Assembly: GCA_018660965.1 (NCBI GenBank)
Contig: JABJJH010000586.1
Location: 1 to 10,671, forward strand
From: Rhodospirillaceae bacterium
GTDB taxonomy: Bacteria; Pseudomonadota; Alphaproteobacteria; UBA8366; GCA-2717185
Direction: 5' to 3'
Length of the DNA: 10,671 nucleotides
The translations under genes and the position numbers were made by a program. Each line of letters starts with the position of its first letter. Within the stretch, counting starts at the first letter, position 1. This document shows, piece by piece, positions 1 to 6,568 of the stretch. The notes under the pieces were generated by a model. The model searched no databases. It saw only the letters and a list, made by a program, of their open reading frames with translations, and was not told the DNA's origin.

Positions 1-577
1 CGTTGGCTTCCCGGACATCCCGCATCGTCTTCAGCAGGCTCACCTCGACGTCGCGGTGGCGGTTGATTTCCCGTTCCAACTCCGAGACTTTATCGCGCAA
101 TGGTCCGGTTGCTTCGTCGTTGCCGGCGCCATCAATGCTCGCGCCGCCAGACGTCCGGTTCGACGTGTGTTCGATATAATCGACTAAATGCGCGACGGAT
201 TGTTTCAATTCCTGGAACCGAGTTTCGGTCGCCTCTAGCCGCGCTTCGATGTTTCGTATTTCGGTGGGTGCCTCAGGCGCTGGTTTAGGCGCGGCTTCGG
301 GTTGCGTCGGCGCTGGCGCCGGTTGCGGTGCGTCGAGCGGTTGACCTGTTGCGCCTTCATAGACGCCTTGCAGGACCCGATGCGAATTCGTCAATTCCCG
401 GATGATTGGCGACAGGGCGGGCGAGTCATGGCCTTGCGTCGCGACGATGATATCCAGGGCCCGGCCCAATTGGGACGCGTCGTTCAGCGCACGCCCAAGG
501 GCGGCCATGGCGCCGGATTGGCGCTTCGCGTCGTTTCCCTGTGTTGGCTCGTCCTGGGTCACGGTTAAAGGTTCCAC
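1..577 (-). CDS. Unrecognised coiled-coil protein, N-terminal part (runs off left edge)
   Basis: The minus strand is open from an in-frame TAG upstream of position 577 to the window edge, giving 192 codons with no stop. I do not recognise the family. Residues about 24-75 look helical (Ala/Leu rich, with GRALNDASQLGRALDII). Residues about 80-105 are a Pro/Ala/Gln linker. Residues about 106-138 and 159-192 have charged heptad-like patterns typical of coiled coils. There is no signal peptide or membrane segment, so it is probably cytoplasmic. The start is uncertain: GTG at 577 has AAAGAG just upstream (spacing only 3), GTG at 562 has no ribosome site, and ATG at 508 would drop the first 23 residues. 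Codon use resembles the confident genes. The plus-strand ORFs over the same stretch are Arg/Trp-rich shadows. Confidence 0.7.
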   Translation of the reverse strand, partial: MEPLTVTQDEPTQGNDAKRQSGAMAALGRALNDASQLGRALDIIVATQGHDSPALSPIIRELTNSHRVLQGVYEGATGQPLDAPQPAPAPTQPEAAPKPAPEAPTEIRNIEARLEATETRFQELKQSVAHLVDYIEHTSNRTSGGASIDGAGNDEATGPLRDKVSELEREINRHRDVEVSLLKTMRDVREAN

Positions 578-601
578 GCACTCTTTGTAAAAACGTAATA
601 C

Positions 602-627
602 GGTCCCGAAAAGCTATTTGCGGGACC
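602..627. other. Inverted repeat/hairpin upstream of the left-edge gene
   Basis: GGTCCCG (602-608) and CGGGACC (621-627) form a perfect 7-bp inverted repeat around a 12-base loop, 25-50 bases upstream of the left-edge gene's proposed start. No run of T follows on either strand, so it does not look like an intrinsic terminator. It could be an operator or a leader hairpin; the sequence alone does not decide. Confidence 0.4.
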
Positions 628-632
628 TGCGC

Positions 633-860
633 ATGAAACTTGATTGTTCGTTAGGAATTAAGCATCACCCAAACGGATTAGATGCTGCGGCGACAGAAAA
701 AGGCGAAGAAATGACCGCCGTTGGCCGCCCTAACTGGATGTTTTGGGAATGTGAAAAATTTTATGTAATTTCAACTTGTTGTCCGTCTCCAGTTGACCAT
801 TTGAGAGGCCCCTGTTTCGGTATTTGGAAAATTTACGATCAGGAAATCAAGTGGAGATGA
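633..860 (+). CDS. Doubtful small ORF (75 aa) in the 578-954 gap
   Basis: The 377 bases between the left-edge gene and the cyclase gene contain one plus-strand frame open from 591 to the TGA at 860. From ATG 633 it would encode 75 residues with an unusual Trp/Cys-rich middle (NWMFWECEKF, then ISTCCP). GGGA lies about 8 bases upstream of this ATG, but it falls inside the arm of the 602-627 hairpin. No family is recognised and codon use is not clearly that of the neighbours. The minus strand of the gap has frequent stops. Apart from this ORF and the hairpin I see nothing in the gap. It is more likely non-coding than a gene. Confidence 0.18.
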   Translation: MKLDCSLGIKHHPNGLDAAATEKGEEMTAVGRPNWMFWECEKFYVISTCCPSPVDHLRGPCFGIWKIYDQEIKWR

Positions 861-954
861 ATGACGTGCACGCCCAAAGCCGACGCATTCGCGTTTTGTG
901 CAAGGTGATTATTAGGTATGTTTTCAGAGGCATTTTTATTCGCCCGCGCTCAGA

Positions 955-2127
955 TTACGCTACGGCGTTCTCGGTGGATGAGTCGGTGGCCGAATCGACA
1001 GGCGGTTGCGGCGGCGTGATAATTTCCTTGGCGTTAAAACCGTCGAAATCTTGTGTTTGCCGTCCGAGGAAAATTTCACCGTTCTGCCGGTGGACGTTGA
1101 CCTTGGCGTTATAGACGTTGTGTTCGAACCCGTGTTTGTCGGAAATCGTATAGCGGCTGACGTTGTAGGTCGTGTCGTTTTCCTTGTGACCTGTCAGGTA
1201 GCACATAATCGATTTTACTTTTTCACGGCTCAAGGTGACGTTCTCGAACACCTTCAGGCGTTCCTGGGAAGACGCGAGAAATCGCGGTGCGTTATAATTT
1301 GGAGAATCGTCTCCAATAGACAACAACGTGCTTGTGTTGACGTCGAAATCGCCGATCAAAATTTGGTTTGGAAGGGCTTTTTCGATCATGCGCGCCAATT
1401 GGATGGTCACATCGCCGACGATATAACTGCTTGTTCCCGGTCGTGCGCCTTCGGCTTGATAGTATTCGAAACATTCACCAATGTGAAAACCGCTCCGTAA
1501 TTCTGGGATCGTTGAAACAATGCCGCTGCGGCGGCCCAGTGAATTTTCCGCGAGCAAGAGCATCAAGAAGGAAAACAGGTCAAGGTTGCCTTCCAGGCTG
1601 CTGGCGTTATTCCAGACGTAAAAGCCATCACCGGTGGTTGAGTGGCTGAGGGAAATCCTGACGCCGTGCTCCTGGGCGCGTTGGAAAGCTACATTGATGG
1701 AATAGGAGAGGCTGTTGAGCAGCGTGACTTGTTCAAGCGGTGGATGTTGGGAAAATCCCACGATATCGATCAGGATCACCGCTTGATTTCTTATCTTTGA
1801 AATACTGAAACGTTTGGTCAGGTATTCAAGCGAACGTTCGCCGACGGCGGCGGTGTGCAGATCCTTCGGCACGGTGATGGTGTAGGGCTCAATCTCGCAG
1901 ATATCCGCAATACCGCGCAATTCCGATTTCGTGCGCAATGTTGTGCCGAGGAGTATGTCCTCATGGTTGGAAAATAGATTTGGCAGCAAATATTGCGGAA
2001 CGAATAAAACTTCGAGTCCCACTTCCGTCGGTGACCAACCAACCATGGCGTTACGGCCAAGGCGCCATAACCGGTTCAGTTCGTCGTCGATAAACTTGAG
2101 GTACTGACGTGTTAGGTCGTTCGCCAC
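955..2127 (-). CDS. Class III nucleotide cyclase homologue with altered substrate pocket
   Basis: This 390-residue soluble protein carries a class III adenylate/guanylate cyclase-like domain at about 115-262. Seen directly: metal-binding Asp121 in DIVGFS, second metal Asp167 in TTGDGF, and a transition-state Arg246 in QLARMIE followed by LPNQILIGD. Aligned to the family pattern (K..GD and D.WG..VN...R), the base-selecting Lys is Ser163, the partner Asp is Tyr235, and the transition-state Asn is Ile242. The metal site looks intact but the nucleobase pocket does not match adenylate or guanylate cyclases. Residues 1-110 resemble no sensor I know. Residues about 300-370 form an extra C-terminal region with YTISDKHG and YNAKVNVHR, and the tail is Pro/Ser/Thr-rich. 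The GTG start at 2127 is supported by AGGT 8 bases upstream and by an in-frame TAA just before it. No receptor for a cyclic nucleotide lies beside it. The domain is clear; the activity and product are unknown. Confidence 0.85.
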   Translation of the reverse strand: MANDLTRQYLKFIDDELNRLWRLGRNAMVGWSPTEVGLEVLFVPQYLLPNLFSNHEDILLGTTLRTKSELRGIADICEIEPYTITVPKDLHTAAVGERSLEYLTKRFSISKIRNQAVILIDIVGFSQHPPLEQVTLLNSLSYSINVAFQRAQEHGVRISLSHSTTGDGFYVWNNASSLEGNLDLFSFLMLLLAENSLGRRSGIVSTIPELRSGFHIGECFEYYQAEGARPGTSSYIVGDVTIQLARMIEKALPNQILIGDFDVNTSTLLSIGDDSPNYNAPRFLASSQERLKVFENVTLSREKVKSIMCYLTGHKENDTTYNVSRYTISDKHGFEHNVYNAKVNVHRQNGEIFLGRQTQDFDGFNAKEIITPPQPPVDSATDSSTENAVA

Positions 2128-2324
2128 AAGGCTTTACCTGTCTTCCATCGTTGCACGCGCATCATAAGCGACATTCACGAGGCGCAAAATCAAGACAATT
2201 GTCAAATTATGCATCCGGCATCTTATTCTAATAATAATGAATAAATTATATACGAAATCTCCGAAAGTTCGGGTTTTTAAATTTGAACAATGGCTGTTTC
2301 GGTTAAGATGCTTAGTATAACTGG
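2128..2324. promoter_or_regulatory. Divergent AT-rich control region between cyclase and MFS genes
   Basis: This 197-base gap must hold the promoters of both divergent genes. It contains a perfect 10-bp palindrome GACAATTGTC (2194-2203), which overlaps a minus-strand TTGACA that could be a -35 box, although no convincing -10 sits 16-18 bases further on. It also contains CCGAA-AG-TTCGG (2261-2272) followed by GTTTTT on the plus strand; this is too short to call a terminator with confidence. The palindromes are candidate operators. Exact promoters cannot be assigned by eye. Confidence 0.4.
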
Positions 2325-3605
2325 ATGTTGTCCCTATTTATTCGCCTTCCGGATTCCAAATATCGCTACCTCGTCCTGATAGCTTCCGTGTTGTTGCTGT
2401 TCATTGGAACCGGCAGCGTATATTTGCTCGTCGTGGCTTTGAAGCCAATCGCAGCGGATTTCAACTGGCCGCGTGCGGTTCCCTCATTCGCTTATTCTTT
2501 ACAATACATTGGTGGTGGCGTTGGCGGCATCGCCATGGGTTACTGGCTGGATCGCTCGGGCATGAGCGGCCCCGCCTTGATTGGCTCGCTCAGCATCGCG
2601 CTCGGCTCCGTTCTGCTTAAATACGTCACGGAAATATGGGAGCTTTATGCGTTGTTCGGGCTGCTAATGGGGCTCACAGGTCGCTCGACGCTGTTTTCTC
2701 CGTTGATGTCGAACATAACCCGATGGTTCGTAAAAAGGCGCACCATGGCCGTTGGCGTCGTGGGCGCTGGCCAATCGCTGTCGGGCGCTATTTGGCCGCC
2801 GGTCTTTCAGGCTTTTAACGAATCCGTCGGGTGGAGAGACACAACCTTATATTATGGGATTTTCACGTTTGTTACGATGACGCCGTTGGCGCTGTTGTTT
2901 CTCCGCGCGCCAAGCGAGCATGTCGATGGCGTGTCTGAAGTTCCGAAGGCTGAAGATAAGAACCAGCCTGCTGCTGACGCCGCCATACGGCGCGATGAAC
3001 CCGACATACCTTTTTCGCCGGGGCGGATACAGGGCTGGTTGTCGGTCGCATCCATTGGGTGCTGCATCGCGATGTCGCTTCCCCTGGCGCATATCGTCGC
3101 GAATGTCAGCGACCTCGGTTATGACGCCGCGCGTGGCGCGGAGGCGCTCTCCGTGATGTTGATCTGCGCGTCGCTGAGCAGTTTTTTTGGCGTTGGTTAT
3201 CTTGGGGGAAGGTACGGTGGGTTGCGCGCGCTTTTTTGTTTTTCCGGGATGCAGGCATTAATTTTATGCGTGATGGCGTTTGTACAAGATCTAACGCTGA
3301 TCTATCTCGTGGCGGCGCTCTTCGGACTTGGGTATGGAGGGGTTTTGCCAACTTATCCGGTCATCGTGCGGGAATTTTTGCCAGGCCGTTCCGCCGGGCG
3401 GCGCACGGCCACGGTAATCTTGTTTGCGGGCTTCGGAATGGGCGTGGGCGCTTGGATGGGCGGTGCGCTATTTGATTTGACCGGGTCTTACAAACTCGCA
3501 TTTCTTTTGGGAACGGCTTTCAATATAGGCAATTTGATTATAATCGGGAGCCTAATCCGCCTTCAGCGAAGAGGGCGGTTGACGTTGTTGAGCGCGACAT
3601 ATTGA
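2325..3605 (+). CDS. MFS transporter (12 TM)
   Basis: This 426-residue inner-membrane protein has two six-helix halves joined by a polar loop at about 198-232, the usual size and plan of the major facilitator superfamily, and probably works as a secondary, ion-coupled carrier. The signature loop between TM2 and TM3 is visible as GYWLDRSGMS (72-81), with a weaker copy GYLGGRYGGL (291-300) in the second half. RWFVKRRTMAVG (133-144) after TM4 and WPPVFQ (157-162) in TM5 recall the monocarboxylate/oxalate-formate type of MFS carrier, so an organic acid substrate is a reasonable guess only. ATG 2325 has no good Shine-Dalgarno site, but an in-frame TAG at 2313 limits upstream starts. The gene stands alone on its strand and is divergent from the cyclase gene. 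Substrate is not determinable here. Confidence 0.9.
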   Translation: MLSLFIRLPDSKYRYLVLIASVLLLFIGTGSVYLLVVALKPIAADFNWPRAVPSFAYSLQYIGGGVGGIAMGYWLDRSGMSGPALIGSLSIALGSVLLKYVTEIWELYALFGLLMGLTGRSTLFSPLMSNITRWFVKRRTMAVGVVGAGQSLSGAIWPPVFQAFNESVGWRDTTLYYGIFTFVTMTPLALLFLRAPSEHVDGVSEVPKAEDKNQPAADAAIRRDEPDIPFSPGRIQGWLSVASIGCCIAMSLPLAHIVANVSDLGYDAARGAEALSVMLICASLSSFFGVGYLGGRYGGLRALFCFSGMQALILCVMAFVQDLTLIYLVAALFGLGYGGVLPTYPVIVREFLPGRSAGRRTATVILFAGFGMGVGAWMGGALFDLTGSYKLAFLLGTAFNIGNLIIIGSLIRLQRRGRLTLLSATY

Positions 3606-3937
3606 TTATCGGCTCTTCATAACTCGGCTGGTAAAAATTTTTTTCGCCTCCAAATCGGGCGAATTCATGAATCGCACGCCCGTAGCGTTCTGGTCGATTG
3701 GGCCTCTTTACGGTGGGTGAATTATATTGATCGTATATGCGGTGTCGTTAACGGACAATTGGCGCAAAATATTGATATAAACAATTTGACGTAATTTAAG
3801 ACAAATTCATGAACATAATTTACCCAAATTCACGGGTCATTTTCGCTAACAATTCGCAAATATATTTTATTTGAAAGTTAAATATTGTTGCGATAACTCT
3901 GCGTAGAAGGTGCAAATTAAGCTGTATAGGTTCGGCA
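3606..3937. promoter_or_regulatory. 332-base AT-rich gap upstream of the 3938-6290 gene pair
   Basis: No gene is supported here. Position 3656 begins CGGGCG, matched by CGCCCG at 3677-3682, with the palindrome ATTCATGAAT (3663-3672) nested between them. No T-run follows, so this is a hairpin or operator rather than a terminator. From about 3760 to 3900 the sequence is very AT-rich and includes an imperfect inverted pair (TCGCAAATAT near 3855, and AATATTGTTGCGA near 3880-3893). This stretch probably carries the promoter of the downstream pair, but no -35/-10 set stands out. Confidence 0.35.
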
Positions 3938-4408
3938 ATGAAGGTAATGCTTTTCGATAATATGGAAACGCCGCCGCGGTCGAAGGCAGGGCATATAATT
4001 GTCTATTCCGGCTTCAGCGCGGATGAGGAAAACAAGACAGTGACGCATATCGATTGCGTCTACGATATTTCGGGTCACATCGTCGAGTTTCGCAAGAATG
4101 CGGATTTGAACGCCACTCGATTCGAAGACGCCTTGAAATGGGCGGTTTCTCACGCGGAATCCATTGGAATTAACGAAGTCTATGCCGTGTTCACCTTGGC
4201 GCGGCCTTTGGATATGCCGATTATTCGGGGGATCTGCCCGGAAGGATTTGTCGATTGCCGCCGCTACCTAAAGGCGCCGGGAGAAATATCTGTGCCCAAT
4301 TGGGCCGCCGCCACGCCTGGTTGGGCGCCGTTGAAGCCCGCATTGGGTTCAAGACTTAGAAGAAACTTCACGATCGGCAATAGCGTAACATTCGTTGGGG
4401 ACGCCTAG
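3938..4408 (+). CDS. Unrecognised small protein, coupled to the c-di-GMP enzyme
   Basis: This 156-residue soluble protein has no family I recognise. The first 90 residues alternate short hydrophobic strands and helices (HIIVYSGF, THIDCVYDISGHIVEF, FEDALKWAVSHAES, EVYAVFTLA), consistent with a compact alpha/beta domain. The C-terminal third is rich in Pro, Trp, Ala and Arg (PNWAAATPGWAPLKP), then turns basic. There is no signal peptide or membrane helix. ATG 3938 has AGG about 9 bases upstream. The stop TAG (4406-4408) is separated by one base from the ATG of the GGDEF-EAL gene, so the two are almost certainly co-transcribed and translationally coupled. The context suggests a partner, sensor or regulator of the downstream enzyme, but this is inference only. 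Confidence 0.8.
   Translation: MKVMLFDNMETPPRSKAGHIIVYSGFSADEENKTVTHIDCVYDISGHIVEFRKNADLNATRFEDALKWAVSHAESIGINEVYAVFTLARPLDMPIIRGICPEGFVDCRRYLKAPGEISVPNWAAATPGWAPLKPALGSRLRRNFTIGNSVTFVGDA
4397..4401 (+). promoter_or_regulatory. Ribosome binding site that fixes the start of the GGDEF-EAL gene
   Basis: GGGGA lies 8 bases before ATG 4410 and inside the end of the preceding gene. It favours ATG 4410 over the in-frame TTG 4395, which would overlap the upstream stop codon. Confidence 0.6.
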
Positions 4409-4409
4409 T

Positions 4410-6290
4410 ATGCCGGGGTTTGACGATGTCGGGGCGTATGATTCAAGCCCTGCGCGCAAAATTGTCAGGGGACGGGGGAAAAGTACAAAGAGTCCCCGAA
4501 AAAACTCTCCGGGTGCGGAGCGATTTATGCGCGAGCAAGGTGCTGACGCCGCACCGCTTGTCGTTGGCGCTGAACAAGCGCTTGTTGGACCTGCCTCGCA
4601 ATGGTCAATTCTTTTTATCGGGGAAGACGGCCAATATCTTGCGCAGCTAAAACAAAGCATTCCAAAAAGCACACTTTCTCAAATTAAATTGGAACAGGCG
4701 GAAAATCTAGAAAACGCCTTTTCGCTGCTCGATACGTCGGACTTTGATGTTGTCATTATCGATTTGGCGTTACGGCAGAAAGGCGAAGGCCCGGCTCTGC
4801 AAGCTGTCGTAGCAACCTATCCGGAAGTGGCGATCATCGTTCTCAGCGAATTCTATGATGAAGCGATAGCGTTGGACGCATTACGGCAAGGCGCGCAGGA
4901 ATACCTAACCAAAGGGGGATTGCCTGGCGATACCTTGCTGACGACAGTTCGCTACGCAATACACCGCAAACATTGGGAACAAAGACTCGTTGAGCTATCC
5001 CAGTACGACCAATTGACGGGCTTGCCCAACCGGATTCTTTTTCAAGATCGTTTACAACAGGCATTGCGTGACGCGGCGCGGTCCAACGCGCTCTTGTGCA
5101 TGATTTTTATCGACCTGGACAGGTTCAAGGACATTAACGAAACGCTCGGACACGCCGTGGGCGATTTATTGCTTCAGGTGGTTTCGACGCGGCTGCGCGC
5201 GTGCGTGCGAAGCGGAGACACGGTCGGGCGGCTCGGCGGGGATGAGTTTGGTGTTATCACGTCTGATCTTGGCACGATCGCGGAGGCGGGATATCTCGCC
5301 CGACGGATCATAGAAGCGCTGAACGAACCCTTTGAATGTGCGGGTGATAAAATTCATTGCACCGCGAGTCTCGGGATTACCCTGCATCCGATTGATGAAG
5401 GCGACAGCGCGCAGTTGCTGAAAAATAGCGCATTGGCGCTGTACCGGGCGAAAGACACAGGTCGGAACAGATTTCAATTCTATGATTCCGCAATGAATCG
5501 TTCCGTCCAGACTCGCAAGAATGTGGAAACACAAATTCGCCGCGCTCTCGATTTGGATCAATTCACGCTTCATTATCAGCCAAACGTGGATTCACGTACG
5601 GGCAAGGTCGTTGGCAGCGAGGCGCTAATCCGGTGGGAGTCTCCGGAACGCGGTTTGGTGCTTCCCGGCGAGTTCATTCCGATCGCGGAAGAGTGCGGTT
5701 TGATTGTTCCTATTGGTGAATGGGTGTTACGCAAAGCATGCGCGCAAGCCAGCGCGTGGCGCGATAGTGGTCGCGCGCCGAGCCGCGTTGCAGTCAATCT
5801 TTCGCCTCTCCAGTTCAGGCGCCCGGACTTCGCCAATACAGTCATTTCTATTCTGGATGAAAGCGGTCTCGACCCGCGGGATCTGGAATTGGAGATAACG
5901 GAAAACGTCGTCATGGCGGACTTCAAAACCACAGAATATTCTCTACAGGCGCTTTACGACCATGGCGTCCGATTGGTCATCGATGATTTTGGCACCGGCT
6001 ATTCATCGCTGACTTATTTGAAGAGGTTTCCGGTATACAAATTGAAGATCGACCGGTCATTCATTAGCGAAGTGAATGTGAATAACGAAGACGCGGCCAT
6101 CGCAAACGCCATTATCAAAATGGCGCACAGCCTGAATTTGCGTGTGATTGGCGAAGGCGTGGAAACGGCTGAGCAGATGGAGTTTTTGAAACAGCGGCAA
6201 TGCGATGAATATCAAGGGTTCCTGTTCGCCAAACCGCTGCCGCCTGAAACCTTCGAATCCTGGCTCTTGGATTTTCAGCCTCTAACTTAG
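4410..6290 (+). CDS. REC-GGDEF-EAL cyclic-di-GMP synthase/phosphodiesterase
   Basis: This 626-residue cytoplasmic protein combines three domains. Residues 1-60 are a basic, probably disordered tail. The receiver domain (about 66-185) has an acidic pair E72/D73, phospho-acceptor D118 (VIIDLA), S146 and K168 (LTKGG), so it should accept phosphate. The diguanylate cyclase domain (about 196-360) has intact GGDEF at 276-280 and an RxxD inhibitory site at 267-270, exactly five residues before GGDEF. The phosphodiesterase domain (about 376-620) keeps EAL at 404-406, DDFGTG at 525-530, KIDRSF at 546-551 and GEGVET at 581-586, so all recognisable catalytic motifs are present. The known reactions are 2 GTP to c-di-GMP and c-di-GMP to pGpG; which one dominates cannot be told from sequence. 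It follows the 3938 gene by one base. No intrinsic terminator on the plus strand is evident after it. The cognate histidine kinase is not in the window. Confidence 0.95.
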   Translation: MPGFDDVGAYDSSPARKIVRGRGKSTKSPRKNSPGAERFMREQGADAAPLVVGAEQALVGPASQWSILFIGEDGQYLAQLKQSIPKSTLSQIKLEQAENLENAFSLLDTSDFDVVIIDLALRQKGEGPALQAVVATYPEVAIIVLSEFYDEAIALDALRQGAQEYLTKGGLPGDTLLTTVRYAIHRKHWEQRLVELSQYDQLTGLPNRILFQDRLQQALRDAARSNALLCMIFIDLDRFKDINETLGHAVGDLLLQVVSTRLRACVRSGDTVGRLGGDEFGVITSDLGTIAEAGYLARRIIEALNEPFECAGDKIHCTASLGITLHPIDEGDSAQLLKNSALALYRAKDTGRNRFQFYDSAMNRSVQTRKNVETQIRRALDLDQFTLHYQPNVDSRTGKVVGSEALIRWESPERGLVLPGEFIPIAEECGLIVPIGEWVLRKACAQASAWRDSGRAPSRVAVNLSPLQFRRPDFANTVISILDESGLDPRDLELEITENVVMADFKTTEYSLQALYDHGVRLVIDDFGTGYSSLTYLKRFPVYKLKIDRSFISEVNVNNEDAAIANAIIKMAHSLNLRVIGEGVETAEQMEFLKQRQCDEYQGFLFAKPLPPETFESWLLDFQPLT

Positions 6291-6365
6291 ATTCGCACCG
6301 GTTGATTGACCTCGTCGTCAGCATCCGGCGCTCCACTGGTATTCCTTCATTTAACATCCCTCACT

Positions 6366-6437
6366 GAGCATTGCTCGGCTGAGCCGCTGTGCGGTTGCGC
6401 GTGTTGTCGCAACGCTCTGCATTAAGCTCTGCGTTAA
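6366..6437. repeat. Cluster of small hairpins and a 12-bp tandem repeat downstream of the GGDEF-EAL gene
   Basis: In the 158 bases between the GGDEF-EAL stop and the receptor terminator lie GAGC-ATT-GCTC (6366-6376), CGGCT-G-AGCCG (6376-6386), and GTTGCG/CGCAAC (6394-6399 and 6408-6413). Next come two tandem 12-mers GCTCTGCATTAA/GCTCTGCGTTAA (6414-6425 and 6426-6437). They may fold the 3' end of the plus-strand transcript. No U-run follows, so a standard terminator is not supported. Confidence 0.4.
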
Positions 6438-6440
6438 GCA

Positions 6441-6487
6441 AAGAAAAAGCCCCGCAAGGTTCGGTGGTTTTCCGAAACTTGCGAGGC
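6441..6487 (-). terminator. Rho-independent terminator of the chemoreceptor gene
   Basis: Read on the minus strand, the arms at 6487-6472 and 6464-6449 form a 16-position stem (14 Watson-Crick pairs, one G-U and one mismatch) with a 7-base loop. The stem ends in GGGC and is followed by TTTTTCTT. It lies about 80 bases after the receptor stop codon and points away from it, as expected for its terminator. On the plus strand the stem is followed by purines, so it should not stop transcription coming from the GGDEF-EAL gene. Confidence 0.85.
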
Positions 6488-6568
6488 CGAGGGAGGGAGG
6501 TAATGAACTGATCCTAGGGGATTAGTCGGAACTGTTCATCACCTGTATAGGGTATTTCTGGCTCTCTA

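Noticed and set aside
824..1114. Plus-strand ORF overlapping the cyclase C-terminus, with an ATGA overlap at 857-860 to the doubtful 633-860 ORF
   Set aside because: The GGAG directly abuts ATG 857 with no spacing, most of the ORF lies antisense to a clear gene, and the product is not protein-like.
1006..1500. Plus-strand ORF (164 codons) antisense to the cyclase gene
   Set aside because: The minus-strand frame carries the cyclase motifs, and the plus frame has no start signal or recognisable domain.
955..3605. Cyclase plus MFS gene as a Pycsar-like defence pair
   Set aside because: The genes are divergent, and the MFS transporter has no cNMP-binding or toxic effector domain, so pairing is not supported.
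3668..3721. Short ORF of 17 codons (MNRTPVAFW...) in the gap after the MFS gene
   Set aside because: No convincing ribosome site, too short, and the start lies inside a palindrome.
6422..6437. TTAA-N8-TTAA resembling a CtrA site
   Set aside because: The CtrA consensus has 7 bases between half-sites, and this pair arises from the 12-bp tandem repeat downstream of genes rather than in a promoter.
6503..6511. ATG-AAC-TGA mini-ORF behind a very purine-rich GGGAGGGAGG
   Set aside because: Only two codons, and the purine run is explained as flanking sequence of the minus-strand terminator and 3' leader.
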